64,000 bases of DNA, from assembly GCF_016765635.1 (NCBI RefSeq), contig NZ_JAESVD010000005.1, positions 248,001 through 312,000 on the forward strand. Reading direction: 5' to 3'. The translations under genes were made by a program, and so were the position numbers. The notes beneath the pieces were generated by a model. The model saw only the letters and a list, made by a program, of their open reading frames with translations, was not told the origin of the DNA and ran no database searches. This DNA comes from Shewanella schlegeliana. Its GTDB lineage: Bacteria; Pseudomonadota; Gammaproteobacteria; Enterobacterales; Shewanellaceae. Shown in pieces: positions 41,512 through 53,905 of this stretch; positions within the stretch are counted from its first letter, which is position 1; each line of letters begins with the position of its first letter.

Positions 41512-41988
41512 TTAGATATATTCAACTTTAATGATTTCAAAATCGTTAGTGCCACCTGGCGTTACGATAGAGATCTCGTCATCTAAGTTCTTGCCGATAA
41601 GCCCACGGGCAATCGGAGAGCTTACAGACAGAAGGTTTTCTTTAATATTCGCTTCGTCTTCACCTACGATGCGATAAGTCACCTCTTCATCAGTATCGAC
41701 ATTCAAAATGGTAACGGTAGAGCCAAAGATAACACGGCCGTTATTATCCATCGTAGTCACGTCGATGATCTGTGCGTGTGACAACTTACCTTCGATATCT
41801 CTAACGCGAGCCTCGCACAAGCCTTGCTCTTCACGAGCGGCGTGATATTCAGCGTTTTCTTTTAGATCGCCTAGTTCACGTGCTTCACCAATTGCTTCAG
41901 CAATTTTTGGGCGACGCTCAAATTTAAGATGATCTAATTCTTTACGCAGTCGTTCAGCACCGACAACTGTCATTGGAACCGTACTCAT
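41512..41988 (-). CDS. greA: Transcription elongation factor GreA
   Basis: Stimulates cleavage of backtracked RNA by RNA polymerase. 158 residues, as in E. coli. N-terminal coiled coil with the acidic tip [17 protein letters not shown] (about 40-57), C-terminal FKBP-like domain with [10 protein letters not shown]. Strong ribosome site AAGGAG. The leader has a CACTGA/TCAGTG hairpin. Confidence 0.97.
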   Translation of the reverse strand: MSTVPMTVVGAERLRKELDHLKFERRPKIAEAIGEARELGDLKENAEYHAAREEQGLCEARVRDIEGKLSHAQIIDVTTMDNNGRVIFGSTVTILNVDTDEEVTYRIVGEDEANIKENLLSVSSPIARGLIGKNLDDEISIVTPGGTNDFEIIKVEYI

Positions 41989-42328
41989 AAGCTTCTTTCG
42001 TCTCCTTTAAAACAAAAGCATGCCCCACTGAGCCTAACTGTCAGTGAGATAAATAATCTGGTGGAATTGCGCTATTGTAAACGCTGAGGGCAAACGATGC
42101 ACCCTAATCTATCTGTTGCGCTCGATAACCTATCTTTTGTGTTCAAAATATAAGTCAAGCTGGCGATATAAACGAGGAATACTGCAATTACGATATCGCG
42201 GCAGCTAGACTAGAGCTTACTCAACCTTAGCTAGAGTTACTAGCCGCTACAGATAAATTTTTATTAACCCGCTTCTCGCCTGCAATAAAAAAGGCCGCGA
42301 TAAGCGGCCTTTTAATTGCAAGCTTAAC
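41989..42328. other. 340-bp gap between carB and greA
   Basis: No coding sequence seen. It contains the carB terminator (42289-42314), a possible greA promoter (minus-strand TTTACA, 17 bp, GATTAT near 42050-42080) and the greA leader hairpin. The remaining central part shows nothing I can identify. Confidence 0.5.
42289..42314 (-). terminator. Terminator of carAB
   Basis: AAAAGGCCGC-GATAA-GCGGCCTTTT, 10-bp stem with flanking A/T runs, 15 bp past the carB stop. Confidence 0.9.
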
Positions 42329-45300
42329 TTACTTAGTAATGCGCTTATGTAGCTCTTGTACTGAAGTCACGTTCGAGCGGTCATCCGCCGAGTGTGCCAT
42401 ACAAGTTGCAAATGCAGCATTTAACGTGGTTGTGTAGTTCACCTTGTAACGCAGTGCACCACGGCGAAGTTGACGCGAGTCTTCAATCGCCTTACGGCCT
42501 TCTGTCGTGTTAACTATGTAGGTGTATTCACCGTTCTTGATGCGGTCAAGAATGTGTGGACGACCTTCATGTACCTTGTTCACTAGACGTGGGTTAATAC
42601 CCGCTTCGCCTAAGATCACTGCGGTACCGTGCGTTGCATCGATTTGATAACCAAGTTCAATTAGCTGCGCCGCCAAATCTGCTACACGAGCCTTATCGCT
42701 GTTACGAACAGACAATAGTGCGCGGCCAGACTTAGGTACTTCTGATGTCGCACCTAACTGCGCTTTAGCATAGGCTTCGGCAAATGTATCACCCACGCCC
42801 ATCACTTCGCCTGTTGAGCGCATTTCAGGGCCAAGTAGAGGGTCAACACCTGGGAACTTGTTAAATGGCAATACCACTTCTTTTACAGAGAAGAATGGCG
42901 GAATCACTTCCTTGGTAAAGTTCTGTGACTTAAGGCTTTGGCCGGCCATCACTCGCGCAGCAATCTTGGCTAATGGCACGCCAGTTGCTTTCGATACGAA
43001 TGGTACGGTACGCGCTGCTCGAGGGTTAACTTCAATCATATAGATCTCGTTATCCTTCACTGCAAACTGTACGTTCATCAAACCGATTACGCCAAGTTCC
43101 ATTGCCAGCTTACCGACCTGCTCACGCATGCGGTCTTGAATCTCTTGACTCAAGCTATATGGAGGTAGTGAACAACCAGAGTCACCAGAGTGAACACCCG
43201 CCTGCTCGATATGCTCCATGATTGAGCCAATCACAACCGTTTCGCCATCACATACTGCATCGATATCGATTTCAATCGCGTTGTCTAGGAAACAGTCCAG
43301 TAACACTGGAGATGCGTTTGAGACACTTACCGCTTCATTAAAGTAGCGACGTAAGTCTTGCTCGTCATATACGATTTCCATTGCGCGGCCACCAAGTACA
43401 TAAGATGGACGAACAACTAGCGGATAACCGATACGCTCTGCAGAAATCACAGCACCTTCAACAGTGGTTACTGTATCGTTTTCTGGCTGCTTCATGCCTA
43501 AACGTTCAATCGCTTGCTGGAAACGCTCACGGTCTTCAGCGCGGTCGATTGCATCTGGGCTTGTACCAATAATCGGTACGCCAGCCGCTTCTAGGTCACG
43601 TGCAAGCTTAAGCGGTGTTTGGCCACCGTACTGTACGATAACGCCCTTTGGCTTCTCGATACGTACAATTTCAAGCACGTCTTCAAATGTCACAGATTCG
43701 AAGTACAAACGATCTGATGTGTCGTAGTCGGTTGAAACTGTTTCAGGGTTACAGTTAACCATGATGGTCTCATAACCGTCTTCACGTAGCGCTAGCGCCG
43801 CATGTACACAGCAGTAATCAAACTCAATACCTTGACCAATACGGTTTGGACCGCCACCTAATACCATAATCTTGTCACGGTTCGATGGATTCGCTTCACA
43901 CTCTTCTTCATAAGTAGAGTACATGTAAGCGGTGTCAGTTGAGAACTCAGCCGCACAGGTATCAACACGCTTGTAAACTGGATGAATTTCAAAGCGAGTA
44001 CGCAGTTTGCGCACTTCCGATTCGCTCACACCAGCAAGAGCCGCAAGACGAGAGTCGGCAAAACCTTTACGCTTAAGCTTGCGTAGCAAGTCTTCGTTCA
44101 AACCTGCAAGACCGGCTTCAGCTACGTCAGTTTCAGACTTTAGCAGATCTTCAAGCTGTACAAGGAACCATGGGTCAATATTCGTTAGGCCAAAGATATC
44201 TTCGACAGAAAGACCTGCACGGAATGCATCGGCGATGTACCAAATACGCTCTGCGCCTGGCTCTTTTAGCTCATGACGAATGCGAGTTAGCGCTTCGCTG
44301 TCAGCTAGGTCGATATGTGGACATAAGCCATTCTTACCCACTTCAAGACCACGTAGTGCTTTTTGCAATGACTCTTGGAACGTACGGCCAATCGCCATCA
44401 CTTCGCCCACAGACTTCATCTGTGTCGTTAGGCGATCGTTTGCACCAGCAAACTTTTCGAAGTTAAAGCGTGGAACCTTAGTCACAACGTAATCAATTGC
44501 AGGCTCAAATGATGCTGGAGTTGCACCGCCAGTGATATCGTTACTTAGCTCATCAAGTGTAAAGCCAACTGCTAGCTTAGCGGCGATCTTAGCAATCGGG
44601 AAACCGGTTGCTTTAGATGCAAGTGCAGATGAGCGCGATACACGAGGGTTCATCTCGATGATAACCATACGGCCATCTTTCGGGTTGATACCAAACTGTA
44701 CGTTTGAGCCACCAGTTTCAACACCAATTTCGCGCAGAACAGCTAGCGATGCATTACGCATCAACTGGTATTCTTTATCAGTTAGGGTTTGCGCCGGTGC
44801 GACAGTGATTGAGTCACCGGTGTGCACGCCCATTGGGTCGAAGTTTTCGATTGAACAGACGATAATACAGTTGTCGTTGCGGTCACGAACCACTTCCATC
44901 TCGTACTCTTTCCAACCAATCAAAGATTCGTCGATAAGCAGTTCATTAGTTGGTGACAACTCAAGACCTTGAGAACAGATATCCTCAAACTCTTCTTTGT
45001 TATAGGCGATACCGCCGCCGCTACCACCCATAGTGAATGATGGACGGATAATACATGGGAAGCCAACTTGGTCTAATACGCCGTAAGCTTCTTCCATGGT
45101 ATGTGCGATACCCGCACGCGGACACTCAAGGCCAATCGACTTCATCGCTTTATCGAAACGGCTACGGTCTTCCGCTTTGTCGATTGCATCGGCTGTTGCG
45201 CCAATCATATCAACATTGAACTCTTTTAGTACGCCACGGCTTTCAAGCTCTAGTGCACAGTTAAGTGCAGTCTGGCCGCCCATAGTTGGCAAAATTGCGT

Positions 45301-45550
45301 CAGGACGCTCTTTAGCAATAATGTTACGTACCACTTCCCAGTGAATTGGTTCGATGTATGTTGCATCGGCCATCTCTGGGTCAGTCATAATAGTTGCAGG
45401 GTTAGAGTTAACTAGAATAACTCGGTAGCCTTCTTCGCGTAGGGCTTTACAGGCTTGAGCGCCTGAGTAGTCAAACTCACAGGCTTGACCAATAACAATT
45501 GGTCCAGCACCTAGGATAAGAATACTCTTTATATCTGTACGTTTTGGCAT
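42329..45550 (-). CDS. carB: Carbamoyl-phosphate synthase large subunit
   Basis: 1073 residues (E. coli 1073). Two homologous ATP-grasp halves make carbamoyl phosphate from bicarbonate, ammonia and two ATP for arginine and pyrimidine synthesis. Motifs: [49 protein letters not shown] in the first half, and the mirror [36 protein letters not shown] in the second. An MGS-like allosteric domain forms the C-terminus. Follows carA by 27 bp. Confidence 0.98.
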   Translation of the reverse strand: MPKRTDIKSILILGAGPIVIGQACEFDYSGAQACKALREEGYRVILVNSNPATIMTDPEMADATYIEPIHWEVVRNIIAKERPDAILPTMGGQTALNCALELESRGVLKEFNVDMIGATADAIDKAEDRSRFDKAMKSIGLECPRAGIAHTMEEAYGVLDQVGFPCIIRPSFTMGGSGGGIAYNKEEFEDICSQGLELSPTNELLIDESLIGWKEYEMEVVRDRNDNCIIVCSIENFDPMGVHTGDSITVAPAQTLTDKEYQLMRNASLAVLREIGVETGGSNVQFGINPKDGRMVIIEMNPRVSRSSALASKATGFPIAKIAAKLAVGFTLDELSNDITGGATPASFEPAIDYVVTKVPRFNFEKFAGANDRLTTQMKSVGEVMAIGRTFQESLQKALRGLEVGKNGLCPHIDLADSEALTRIRHELKEPGAERIWYIADAFRAGLSVEDIFGLTNIDPWFLVQLEDLLKSETDVAEAGLAGLNEDLLRKLKRKGFADSRLAALAGVSESEVRKLRTRFEIHPVYKRVDTCAAEFSTDTAYMYSTYEEECEANPSNRDKIMVLGGGPNRIGQGIEFDYCCVHAALALREDGYETIMVNCNPETVSTDYDTSDRLYFESVTFEDVLEIVRIEKPKGVIVQYGGQTPLKLARDLEAAGVPIIGTSPDAIDRAEDRERFQQAIERLGMKQPENDTVTTVEGAVISAERIGYPLVVRPSYVLGGRAMEIVYDEQDLRRYFNEAVSVSNASPVLLDCFLDNAIEIDIDAVCDGETVVIGSIMEHIEQAGVHSGDSGCSLPPYSLSQEIQDRMREQVGKLAMELGVIGLMNVQFAVKDNEIYMIEVNPRAARTVPFVSKATGVPLAKIAARVMAGQSLKSQNFTKEVIPPFFSVKEVVLPFNKFPGVDPLLGPEMRSTGEVMGVGDTFAEAYAKAQLGATSEVPKSGRALLSVRNSDKARVADLAAQLIELGYQIDATHGTAVILGEAGINPRLVNKVHEGRPHILDRIKNGEYTYIVNTTEGRKAIEDSRQLRRGALRYKVNYTTTLNAAFATCMAHSADDRSNVTSVQELHKRITK

Positions 45551-45577
45551 TGCTTAAATCTTCTCCCGGTGAATTTA

Positions 45578-46723
45578 CTACTTGGCGTTTTTACGGTACA
45601 ACTCAATCAAATCAATAAAGTGATTGAATAATGGCGCAGCATCGTGTGGTCCAGGGCTCGCCTCTGGGTGGCCTTGGAAACTAAATGCTGGCTTATCAGT
45701 AAGGTGAATACCTTGCAAAGAGCCATCAAATAGTGACTTATGCGTCACTTTAATGTTGGCTGGTAGTGTGGTTTCATCGGCAGCAAAACCGTGGTTTTGG
45801 CTGGTGATCATCACATTACCTTGCTCAATATTGCTCACTGGGTGGTTAGCACCATGGTGACCAAACTTCATTTTCAGTGTTTTAGCACCTGAAGCTAACG
45901 CTAATAGCTGGTGACCCAAACAGATACCGAAAACAGGAATGTCTGTTTTTAAGATCTCTTGGATTGCAGCAATCGCGTAATCACATGGCTCTGGGTCGCC
46001 AGGACCGTTCGATAGGAAAACCCCATCTGGGTTCATCGCTAGCACTTCGGCTGCAGGAGTTTGTGCAGGTACCACAGTCACATCACAACCGCGGTCAACC
46101 AACATACGTAGGATGTTGCGCTTAACACCATAGTCGTAGGCTACCACTTTATACTTAAGCTCAGCTTCAGGGGTGTCAGATGGCAAACCGCCAACTAAAC
46201 GCCAGCTGCCGCTGCGCCATGAGTACGTTTCGTTTGTTGTAACTTCTTTGGCTAAATCCATGCCTTTAAGACCAGGGAAGGCTTTAGCTGCAGCTAGCGC
46301 TTTAGCTTCATCTAAATCACCCACCATGATACAACCGGCTTGAGCACCTTTTTCACGTAGGATACGAGTTAATTTACGGGTATCGATATCAGCAATGCCA
46401 ACAACGTTGTGAGCGATCAAATAATCGCTTAAAGATTGCTGATTACGAAAGTTACTTGCGATTAGCGGCAAGTCTCGAATGATAAGGCCACATGCATGAA
46501 CAGAATCAGATTCTGTATCTTCTTCATTGGTACCAGTATTACCAATATGTGGATAAGTGAGGGTTACCATTTGACGTGAATATGATGGATCAGTCAAAAT
46601 TTCTTGGTAACCAGTCATTGAAGTGTTAAAAACGACTTCACCAACAGACATCCCTTCAGCACCGATTGCAGTGCCAGAAAAAATGGTTCCATCTTCAAGT
46701 ACGAGTAAGGCAGACTTTGTCAA
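45578..46723 (-). CDS. carA: Carbamoyl-phosphate synthase small subunit
   Basis: Glutamine amidotransferase subunit supplying ammonia to CarB. 381 residues (E. coli 382). Class I GATase with catalytic Cys in [11 protein letters not shown] and His/Glu in [10 protein letters not shown]. The start is a TTG at 46723 ([17 protein letters not shown]), because GGAGG lies five bases upstream and the length matches the family. The frame is open 31 codons further, which would run through this ribosome site. Confidence 0.95.
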   Translation of the reverse strand: MTKSALLVLEDGTIFSGTAIGAEGMSVGEVVFNTSMTGYQEILTDPSYSRQMVTLTYPHIGNTGTNEEDTESDSVHACGLIIRDLPLIASNFRNQQSLSDYLIAHNVVGIADIDTRKLTRILREKGAQAGCIMVGDLDEAKALAAAKAFPGLKGMDLAKEVTTNETYSWRSGSWRLVGGLPSDTPEAELKYKVVAYDYGVKRNILRMLVDRGCDVTVVPAQTPAAEVLAMNPDGVFLSNGPGDPEPCDYAIAAIQEILKTDIPVFGICLGHQLLALASGAKTLKMKFGHHGANHPVSNIEQGNVMITSQNHGFAADETTLPANIKVTHKSLFDGSLQGIHLTDKPAFSFQGHPEASPGPHDAAPLFNHFIDLIELYRKNAK

Positions 46724-46789
46724 CGCGACCTCCGGAAAGAGCCAAATCATTGAAATTGATTGTTTTTTGTATGTTTTTAAAATACCAAC

Positions 46790-46807
46790 TTTCGCTATAA
46801 TGCGAAA
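46790..46807. promoter_or_regulatory. Inverted repeat in the carA leader
   Basis: TTTCGC-TATAAT-GCGAAA, a perfect 6-bp inverted repeat around TATAAT, about 70 bp upstream of the carA start. It could be an operator or a 5' UTR hairpin. No arginine-box match (TNTGAATWWWWATTCANW) was convincing. Confidence 0.4.
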
Positions 46808-46896
46808 TTTTGACAAATTCCGCCGATTTTATATGTAAAATAACAACCTGTCCATAGCTCAAATAAATATTTTGTCAAAAAAATTTTATTGCAAAA

Positions 46897-46919
46897 AAAA
46901 ACCGCTAATAGCGGTTTTA
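46897..46919 (-). terminator. Terminator of dapB
   Basis: AAAACCGCT-AAT-AGCGGTTTT with a nine-A tract to the left (T's on the minus strand), 5 bp past the dapB stop. Confidence 0.9.
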
Positions 46920-46924
46920 AATAA

Positions 46925-47752
<828 letters not shown>

Positions 47753-47769
47753 CTACATATGTCAAAAAA

Positions 47770-47793
47770 AAGCCTAAGTATTAACTTAGGCTT
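47770..47793 (-). terminator. Terminator of fklB
   Basis: AAGCCTAAGT-ATTA-ACTTAGGCTT followed on the minus strand by six more T's. Confidence 0.92.
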
Positions 47794-47803
47794 ATTGTCC
47801 AAC

Positions 47804-48421
47804 TTAGATAATATCTAATAATTCAACTTCGAATACCAAAGTTGAATATGGTGGGATCGCTGCACCTGCGCCGCGCTCACCATAAGCTAGGTGCTGTGGT
47901 ACGAACAGTCTCCACTTAGAACCTGTAGGCATAAGCTGTAGTGCTTCAGTCCAGCCAGCGATAACGCCTGAAACTGGGAATTCAGCTGGTTCACCACGAG
48001 CTACTGAGCTATCGAATACATCACCAGAGATGAAAGTACCGTGATAGTGAGTACGTACAGTAGAGTCGTAACCTGGCTTCTCACCATTACCTTCAGTAAT
48101 GATTTCGTACTGTAGACCTGAGTCTAAAGTCACAACGCCTTCACGTGCACCGTTATCAGCAAGGTACTTATCACCCTCTTCAGATGCAGCAGCCGCAGCA
48201 GCTTCTTGAACTTTCTGGATACGCTGACTGATTTCAGTGAATGCAATTTGCATATCTTGCATAGATACAACACTTTCTTTACCTTCGAAAGCGTCAGATA
48301 GACCCAATTGAACAGCAGAAATATCGATACCTTCAAACGAGTTAGCAGCTAGTTGCTCACCTAGTTGACGACCAACACCGTAGCTTGCTTGCGCTTCAAT
48401 TGTACTGAACTTCTCAGACAT
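47804..48421 (-). CDS. fklB: FKBP-type peptidyl-prolyl isomerase FklB (FKBP22)
   Basis: 205 residues, no signal peptide, so cytoplasmic. N-terminal dimerisation helices (about 1-90, ending in an Ala-rich run), C-terminal FKBP domain (about 100-205) with VRTHYHGTFISGDVFDSS, GVIAGWTEALQLM and YGERGAGAAIPPYSTLVFEVELL. Matches E. coli FklB (206 aa). Confidence 0.93.
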   Translation of the reverse strand: MSEKFSTIEAQASYGVGRQLGEQLAANSFEGIDISAVQLGLSDAFEGKESVVSMQDMQIAFTEISQRIQKVQEAAAAAASEEGDKYLADNGAREGVVTLDSGLQYEIITEGNGEKPGYDSTVRTHYHGTFISGDVFDSSVARGEPAEFPVSGVIAGWTEALQLMPTGSKWRLFVPQHLAYGERGAGAAIPPYSTLVFEVELLDII

Positions 48422-48504
48422 AATGATTGTACTCTCAATGATTCAAATGAATTTTCGCGCGCAACTTTATCATAATTTCTGTGATATTGCCCTAAAAACC
48501 GTAG

Positions 48505-49305
48505 CTATTTTGGTCTTTGACAACTATTTTTCACACTCAATTTATTCGCTTGATATAAAGGTTGGGCTTTTGCCTGCATCTGTTGCAGTTGAGCGATACG
48601 CTCTCCATGGGATGGATGGGTAGAGAGCAGTTCTGGTCCTTGCTCCCCGCCCGCTTTTGACATGTTCTTCCAAAGTTCAACGCTTTGCGCGGGGTCAAAA
48701 CCCGCTTTTGCCATCAGCTCAACACCGATCACATCGGCTTCTGACTCTTGGTCCCGTCCGTAAGGTAATATGTAGCCCACCTGCACACCGAGCCCAAGTG
48801 CTGCCATGTACAGCTCTTTATCAGCGATACCGCCAACACCGAGAGCCAAATCGGCGAGTTGCATACCCGCACCTGTCATCTGCGCCCGAGAAACTTGCTC
48901 GTTACTGTGGTTTGCCAGTACGTGAGCCACCTCATGACCAATGACTGTTGCGAGCTGGTCGGCACTTATCGCCACATCAAGCAAGCCGGTATACACGCCA
49001 ATATGCCCCCCTGGTAAAGCAAAGGCGTTCACTTGATCTGACTCAAATACCACGACTTCCCAAGGTAAGCTTTGATCGGGTAGAGCTTGGGTCACTCTAT
49101 CTGCAACACAATTAACGTACGCGTTTACCGCTTTGTCCTGACTAATTTTCTCCTGCTGCTTTATTTGAGCAAATGAGGAGTCACCAAGTTGTGACATCTC
49201 TTGAGAAGAAAAGAGCAAGGTTTGACCACGACCAGTGGGTGATTGGTGTGTTGCGCAGCCCGTTAAAAACAGCGCAGCGCCAAGCAGTATTAGTATTCCT
49301 TTCAT
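48505..49305 (-). CDS. M48-family metalloprotease lipoprotein (LoiP/YggG-like)
   Basis: 266 residues. Start at 49305 (MKGILILLGA) with lipobox FLTGC, so probably a lipoprotein anchored in the periplasm. Zinc motif HEVAHVLANH (HExxH), third ligand in ESEADVIGVELMAKAGFDP, and the M48 C-terminal STHPSHGERI. E. coli LoiP (YggG) is a similar outer-membrane lipoprotein protease. Its role in protein quality control is inferred from family and from its location beside dnaJ. Confidence 0.88.
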   Translation of the reverse strand: MKGILILLGAALFLTGCATHQSPTGRGQTLLFSSQEMSQLGDSSFAQIKQQEKISQDKAVNAYVNCVADRVTQALPDQSLPWEVVVFESDQVNAFALPGGHIGVYTGLLDVAISADQLATVIGHEVAHVLANHSNEQVSRAQMTGAGMQLADLALGVGGIADKELYMAALGLGVQVGYILPYGRDQESEADVIGVELMAKAGFDPAQSVELWKNMSKAGGEQGPELLSTHPSHGERIAQLQQMQAKAQPLYQANKLSVKNSCQRPK

Positions 49306-49345
49306 AGTGCTAAATTCCCTATTAGGTGTAGAAAGTACAGCCAAT

Positions 49346-49370
49346 AAAAAGCCCCGCAATCGCGAGGCTT
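49346..49370 (-). terminator. Terminator of dnaKJ
   Basis: AAGCC-C-CGC-AAT-CGCG-A-GGCTT, stem with one mismatch, followed by TTTTTATTGG on the minus strand; 26 bp past the dnaJ stop. Confidence 0.8.
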
Positions 49371-49396
49371 AAATTATATACTGGATGAATCCAGTT

Positions 49397-50527
49397 TTAG
49401 CTATTTAGATCTTGAAAAAACTTCTTCACGCCATCGAAGAAACCTTCAGCCTTTGGGCTATGTTTCTTTGACTGACCTGTTAAGGTCTCTTCAAATTCAC
49501 GAAGTAACTCTTTTTGGCGCTCGTTAAGGTTAACTGGCGTTTCCATCACAACCTTACATAGCAAGTCACCTACCGCATGGCTGCGTACCGACTTAACGCC
49601 TTTACCACGCATGCGGAACATACGACCTGTTTGCGTTTCAGCTGGGATCTTAAGGTTAACCTTGCCATCAAGTGTTGGTACTTCAATCTCGCCACCTAAA
49701 GCAGCCTTGCTAAATGAGATTGGTACTTCACAGTAGAGGTTGTTGCCATCACGCTGGAAAATAGCATGTTCACGAACACTTACCTGTACATATAAGTCAC
49801 CTGGTGGTGCACCGAATTCGCCCGCTTCACCTTCGCCAGATAGACGAATGCGATCGCCAGTGTCGACACCGGCAGGGATCTTAACTGACAGTGTCTTGCT
49901 CTTCTCAACGCGGCCTTCACCATGACACTTGTTACAAGGATCTTTAATGATCTTGCCGCGGCCATGACAAGTAGGACAGGCTTGCTGTACTGCGAAGAAA
50001 CCTTGGCGCATCTGCACTTGGCCTTGGCCATGACAGGTACCACAGGTGGTTGGTGAAGAGCCTTTCTTAGCACCGCTACCGTCACATGCGTCACAGGCAG
50101 CCAATGTTGGAATACGTAGCTCTTTAGTCAGGCCGCGAACAGCCTCTTCTAGAGATAGCTCTAGGTTGTAACGCAGATCGCTACCGCGTGCTGCTTGGCG
50201 CTGACCACCGCGGCGTCCACCGCCGAAGATATCACCAAACACATCGCCAAATACGTCGCCAAAATCGGCTCCGCCACCGAAACCACCGCCACCGCGGTTA
50301 GGATCGACACCTGCATGACCAAACTGATCATAGGCTGCTTTTTTATCGCCGTCGGTTAGGATCTCGTAAGCTTCTTTAGCTTCCTTAAAGCTGGCTTCAG
50401 CCTCTTTATCACCCGGGTTACGATCTGGGTGAAATTTCATAGCTAAACGCTTGTAAGCTTTCTTAATTTCGCGTTCGCTGGCATCACGTCCGACACCTAA
50501 TATTTCGTAATAATCACGCTTTGACAT
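49397..50527 (-). CDS. dnaJ: Chaperone DnaJ
   Basis: Hsp40 co-chaperone of DnaK, 376 residues. J domain (about 1-70) with HPDRNPGD, Gly/Phe-rich linker (about 75-125), zinc domain with four CxxCxGxG-type motifs ([33 protein letters not shown]), and C-terminal substrate domains. Start at 50527 ([11 protein letters not shown]). It follows dnaK by 90 bp. Confidence 0.97.
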   Translation of the reverse strand: MSKRDYYEILGVGRDASEREIKKAYKRLAMKFHPDRNPGDKEAEASFKEAKEAYEILTDGDKKAAYDQFGHAGVDPNRGGGGFGGGADFGDVFGDVFGDIFGGGRRGGQRQAARGSDLRYNLELSLEEAVRGLTKELRIPTLAACDACDGSGAKKGSSPTTCGTCHGQGQVQMRQGFFAVQQACPTCHGRGKIIKDPCNKCHGEGRVEKSKTLSVKIPAGVDTGDRIRLSGEGEAGEFGAPPGDLYVQVSVREHAIFQRDGNNLYCEVPISFSKAALGGEIEVPTLDGKVNLKIPAETQTGRMFRMRGKGVKSVRSHAVGDLLCKVVMETPVNLNERQKELLREFEETLTGQSKKHSPKAEGFFDGVKKFFQDLNS

Positions 50528-50617
50528 AGTTTTAATACTTTCTTTGCTAAAGTTGCACAAACGGGCGTTAGAGTTTCCTCGTAACGCCCGCTACAATAAT
50601 TTAGGAGTTACCCGGCA

Positions 50618-52534
50618 TTATTTTTTGTCATCTTTAACTTCTTCAAACTCTGCATCTACTACGTCATCTTCAGGCTTAGCAGACTTTGCTTCACCTTCTG
50701 GTTGACCTTGCTGTGCTTGCGCTTTAGCTTGAGCGATTTCCATTAACTTAGAAGACGCTTCCATTAGCTCTTGAGTAGACTTTTCAATCGCTTCTTTGTC
50801 ATTGCCTTTAACAGCAGTTTCAACGTTAGCCATTGCAGCTTCAATCTTCTCTTTCTCGTCCGCTGGTAGTGCTTCACCCGCTTCTTCGATCTGCTTCTTA
50901 GTTGCGTGAACCATGCCATCAGCTTGGTTACGAGCTGTTACTAGCTCTTCGAACTTAGCATCTTCGTCAGCGTGTGCTTCAGCGTCACGAACCATAGCTT
51001 CAACTTCTTCATCACTTAGACCTGAAGAGGCTTTGATGGTGATGTTTTGTGCTTTACCAGTCTTCTTATCTGTAGCAGATACATGCAAGATACCGTCAGC
51101 ATCGATGTCGAAAGCAACTTCAATTTGTGGCATGCCACGTGGAGCTGGCTCGATACCTTCTAGGTTAAATTGACCTAGAGACTTGTTACCGCTAGATTGC
51201 TTACGCTCACCTTGAAGTACGTGAATAGTCACGGCACTTTGGTTGTCGTCAGCAGTCGAGAATGTTTGTGAAGCTTTAGTCGGGATAGTGGTGTTCTTCT
51301 CGATTAGCTTAGTCATTACGCTACCCATAGTCTCAATACCTAGAGATAGTGGAGTAACGTCTAGTAGCAATACGTCTTTAACGTCGCCAGATAGTACACC
51401 CGCCTGAACAGCTGCACCAATAGCTACCGCTTCATCAGGGTTAACGTCTTGACGTAGCTCTTTACCGAAGAATGCAGAAACTTCTTCGCGTACTTTAGGC
51501 ATACGAGTCTGGCCACCCACTAGAATCACTTCGTTGATGTCAGAAACTGAAAGGTCAGCATCTGCAAGTGCAACTTTTAGTGGCTCAAGTGAACGCTTGA
51601 TCAAGTCTTCAACTAGTGACTCAAGTTTTGCACGAGTGATCTTAACCACTAAGTGCTTAGGACCTGTTGCATCTGCAGTGATGTATGGCAGGTTAACTTC
51701 AGTTTGTGTTGTGCTTGATAGTTCGATCTTCGCTTTTTCTGCCGCTTCTTTTAGACGCTGCATCGCGAGAGGATCGTTACGTAGGTCAAGACCTTGCTCT
51801 TTCTTGAACTCGTCAGCAAGATACTTAATCATACGGTTATCAAAGTCTTCACCACCTAAGTGAGTATCACCGTTAGTCGCTAGTACTTCAAACGTTTGCT
51901 CGCCATCAACACTGTCGATTTCGATGATAGAGATATCGAATGTACCACCACCTAAATCGTATACAGCAACGATGTTGTCGCCTTGCTTCTTATCGATACC
52001 GTAAGCAAGTGCAGCCGCTGTTGGCTCGTTGATGATACGCTTAACTTCAAGACCCGCGATACGACCCGCATCTTTAGTAGCTTGACGCTGTGAATCGTTA
52101 AAGTATGCAGGAACAGTAATAACCGCTTCTGTTACTTCTTCACCTAAGTAATCTTCAGCTGTCTTCTTCATCTTCTTCAAGATTTCAGCAGAGATTTGTG
52201 GTGGAGCCATTTTCTTGCCTTGTGCTTCAACCCAAGCGTCACCGTTGTCGGCGCCGATGATTTTGAATGGCATGATATCAACGTCACGTTGAACTTCGTC
52301 ATCTTTAAAACGACGGCCAATAAGACGCTTAATAGCAAATACTGTGTTAGTTGGGTTTGTTACAGCCTGACGCTTTGCAGACTGACCAACTAAAGTTTCA
52401 TCAGCAGTGTATGCGATGATTGATGGTGTAGTACGATCGCCTTCAGCATTCTCCAAGACGCGCGCTTTGTCGCCATCTAATACTGCAACACAAGAGTTAG
52501 TTGTGCCTAAATCGATACCAATAATTCTACCCAT
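50618..52534 (-). CDS. dnaK: Chaperone DnaK (Hsp70)
   Basis: 638 residues (E. coli 638). ATPase domain begins [13 protein letters not shown], with [11 protein letters not shown] and [10 protein letters not shown]. The linker [15 protein letters not shown] and the substrate domain follow, and the C-terminal lid ends in an acidic EEVKDDKK tail. Ribosome site GGAGGA before the ATG. Preceded by a near-consensus sigma-32 promoter. Confidence 0.98.
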   Translation of the reverse strand: MGRIIGIDLGTTNSCVAVLDGDKARVLENAEGDRTTPSIIAYTADETLVGQSAKRQAVTNPTNTVFAIKRLIGRRFKDDEVQRDVDIMPFKIIGADNGDAWVEAQGKKMAPPQISAEILKKMKKTAEDYLGEEVTEAVITVPAYFNDSQRQATKDAGRIAGLEVKRIINEPTAAALAYGIDKKQGDNIVAVYDLGGGTFDISIIEIDSVDGEQTFEVLATNGDTHLGGEDFDNRMIKYLADEFKKEQGLDLRNDPLAMQRLKEAAEKAKIELSSTTQTEVNLPYITADATGPKHLVVKITRAKLESLVEDLIKRSLEPLKVALADADLSVSDINEVILVGGQTRMPKVREEVSAFFGKELRQDVNPDEAVAIGAAVQAGVLSGDVKDVLLLDVTPLSLGIETMGSVMTKLIEKNTTIPTKASQTFSTADDNQSAVTIHVLQGERKQSSGNKSLGQFNLEGIEPAPRGMPQIEVAFDIDADGILHVSATDKKTGKAQNITIKASSGLSDEEVEAMVRDAEAHADEDAKFEELVTARNQADGMVHATKKQIEEAGEALPADEKEKIEAAMANVETAVKGNDKEAIEKSTQELMEASSKLMEIAQAKAQAQQGQPEGEAKSAKPEDDVVDAEFEEVKDDKK

Positions 52535-52841
52535 GGAGTCCTCCGAAAAAACTTTTAAAAACTAAATTTGTTGTCTGTTTATTGAAATGGGGATAGACCG
52601 AATCGTTTTCAAGTCTTTTTTTTCATCCCAAATCGTCTCTTAACCCCTATATTGGGACGTTTAGAATGAATACAAGGGAAAATTTAAAAATTATCTTAAG
52701 AATGCATTAATTTGATCTGTGACTCGTTCGCAATCACAGTGAAAACGTATAATGGATACAATCTAGAGGTAGCGTGTCAATTGGCTTCATCAAGAATCAA
52801 TTTACGCTTAGTTGTCATCTCATTTTGTAGAGTAGTAAACA
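52535..52841. other. 307-bp gap between dnaK and the DMT permease gene
   Basis: Divergent control region. It holds the dnaK heat-shock promoter (52585-52613) and, further right, the leader of the permease gene. No coding sequence with a ribosome site was seen in it. Confidence 0.6.
52585..52613 (-). promoter_or_regulatory. Sigma-32 heat-shock promoter of dnaKJ
   Basis: On the minus strand CTTGAAA, 14-bp spacer, CCCCATTT: a full match to the sigma-32 consensus (CTTGAAA / CCCCATNT) at the correct spacing, about 50-80 bp before the dnaK start codon. Confidence 0.92.
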
Positions 52842-53756
52842 TTGAAATCATCCCATCAAGCCTATCTGTTTGGTATCGGTGCCATTTTTCTATGGTCCAC
52901 CGTTGCAACTGCATTTAAGTTGGCATTGGCGCACTATACGCCGCTGCAATTGGTATTCGTTGCCGTCACCACCTCAATATTTGCTTTAGGCGCCATCTTA
53001 ATCGCACAAAGAAAGTTGCCACTCATTAAGCAGCAGTTTCTCGCGAGGCCGTTTTTCTACTTACAGACGGGACTACTAAATCCATTCCTATACTATTTAG
53101 TTTTATTTAAAGCTTACGATCTACTGCCTGCTCAGCAAGCATTGTCTCTTAATTACACCTGGGCAATTTTACTGCCGCTACTATCGGTACCTTTGCTGGG
53201 TCAAGTACTGCGCAAGAGCGATATCACTGCGGCTTTGGTTGCCTATTGTGGTGTGTTCTTTATTGCCACCAAAGGCAATATTACCAACTTTCAGTTCGAA
53301 AGCATGGCAGGTGTCGCCCTTGCGCTGACTAGCACCGTGCTTTGGTCGCTCTATTGGATAGTGAATACTAAAGATAAAGGCGATCCCGTGGTCAGTTTGC
53401 TGCTCAGCTTTTTAGTGGGCTTACCCTTTATTGTTGTCGCACTCATGCTGACCCAGTCGCTACCAAGTCTAGATATGAAGGCACTATTTGCGGGCGTCTA
53501 CGTGGGTCTATTCGAAATGGGCGTCACCTTTGTTCTGTGGCTAGTTGCCTTAAAGAAAGCCGAGCGCACTGCCAGTATCAGTACTCTGGTATTTATTACC
53601 CCGGTGATGTCGATAGGCTTTATCGCTTGGATATTGCAAGAGAGCATAGAAAAGTCGACCTATATAGGGTTAGGGCTAATTATTCTCGCACTGATATTGC
53701 AGCAGGTTTTACCCAAAGTCGGCCAATGGCGAACAAAAAAACGCATATCTGCTTAA
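52842..53756 (+). CDS. EamA/DMT-family transporter
   Basis: 304 residues, about ten hydrophobic helices in two EamA repeats (about 10-140 and 150-290). First-helix motif GAIFLWSTVATAFKLAL is typical. Probable inner-membrane exporter of small metabolites; substrate unknown. Starts with TTG at 52842 (MKSSHQAYLFG), the only start that includes the whole first helix; the ribosome site is weak (GAGTAGT). Confidence 0.85.
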   Translation: MKSSHQAYLFGIGAIFLWSTVATAFKLALAHYTPLQLVFVAVTTSIFALGAILIAQRKLPLIKQQFLARPFFYLQTGLLNPFLYYLVLFKAYDLLPAQQALSLNYTWAILLPLLSVPLLGQVLRKSDITAALVAYCGVFFIATKGNITNFQFESMAGVALALTSTVLWSLYWIVNTKDKGDPVVSLLLSFLVGLPFIVVALMLTQSLPSLDMKALFAGVYVGLFEMGVTFVLWLVALKKAERTASISTLVFITPVMSIGFIAWILQESIEKSTYIGLGLIILALILQQVLPKVGQWRTKKRISA

Positions 53757-53786
53757 ACGCCTAAATTAGATAAGTTAGCCCTATAG

Positions 53787-53811
53787 CCGAACCCAGTGTT
53801 CGGTTTTTTTT
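53787..53811 (+). terminator. Terminator of the DMT permease gene
   Basis: CCGAAC-CCAGT-GTTCGG followed by eight T's on the plus strand. Confidence 0.92.
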
Positions 53812-53905
53812 AGTTTCAAAAGGTATTTATGAACTAAACTATAATTGTAAATCAGCTTAGGCACGGGTATAAAGTAACAACTGCGTAACAAAATGGACCT
53901 TAGTT

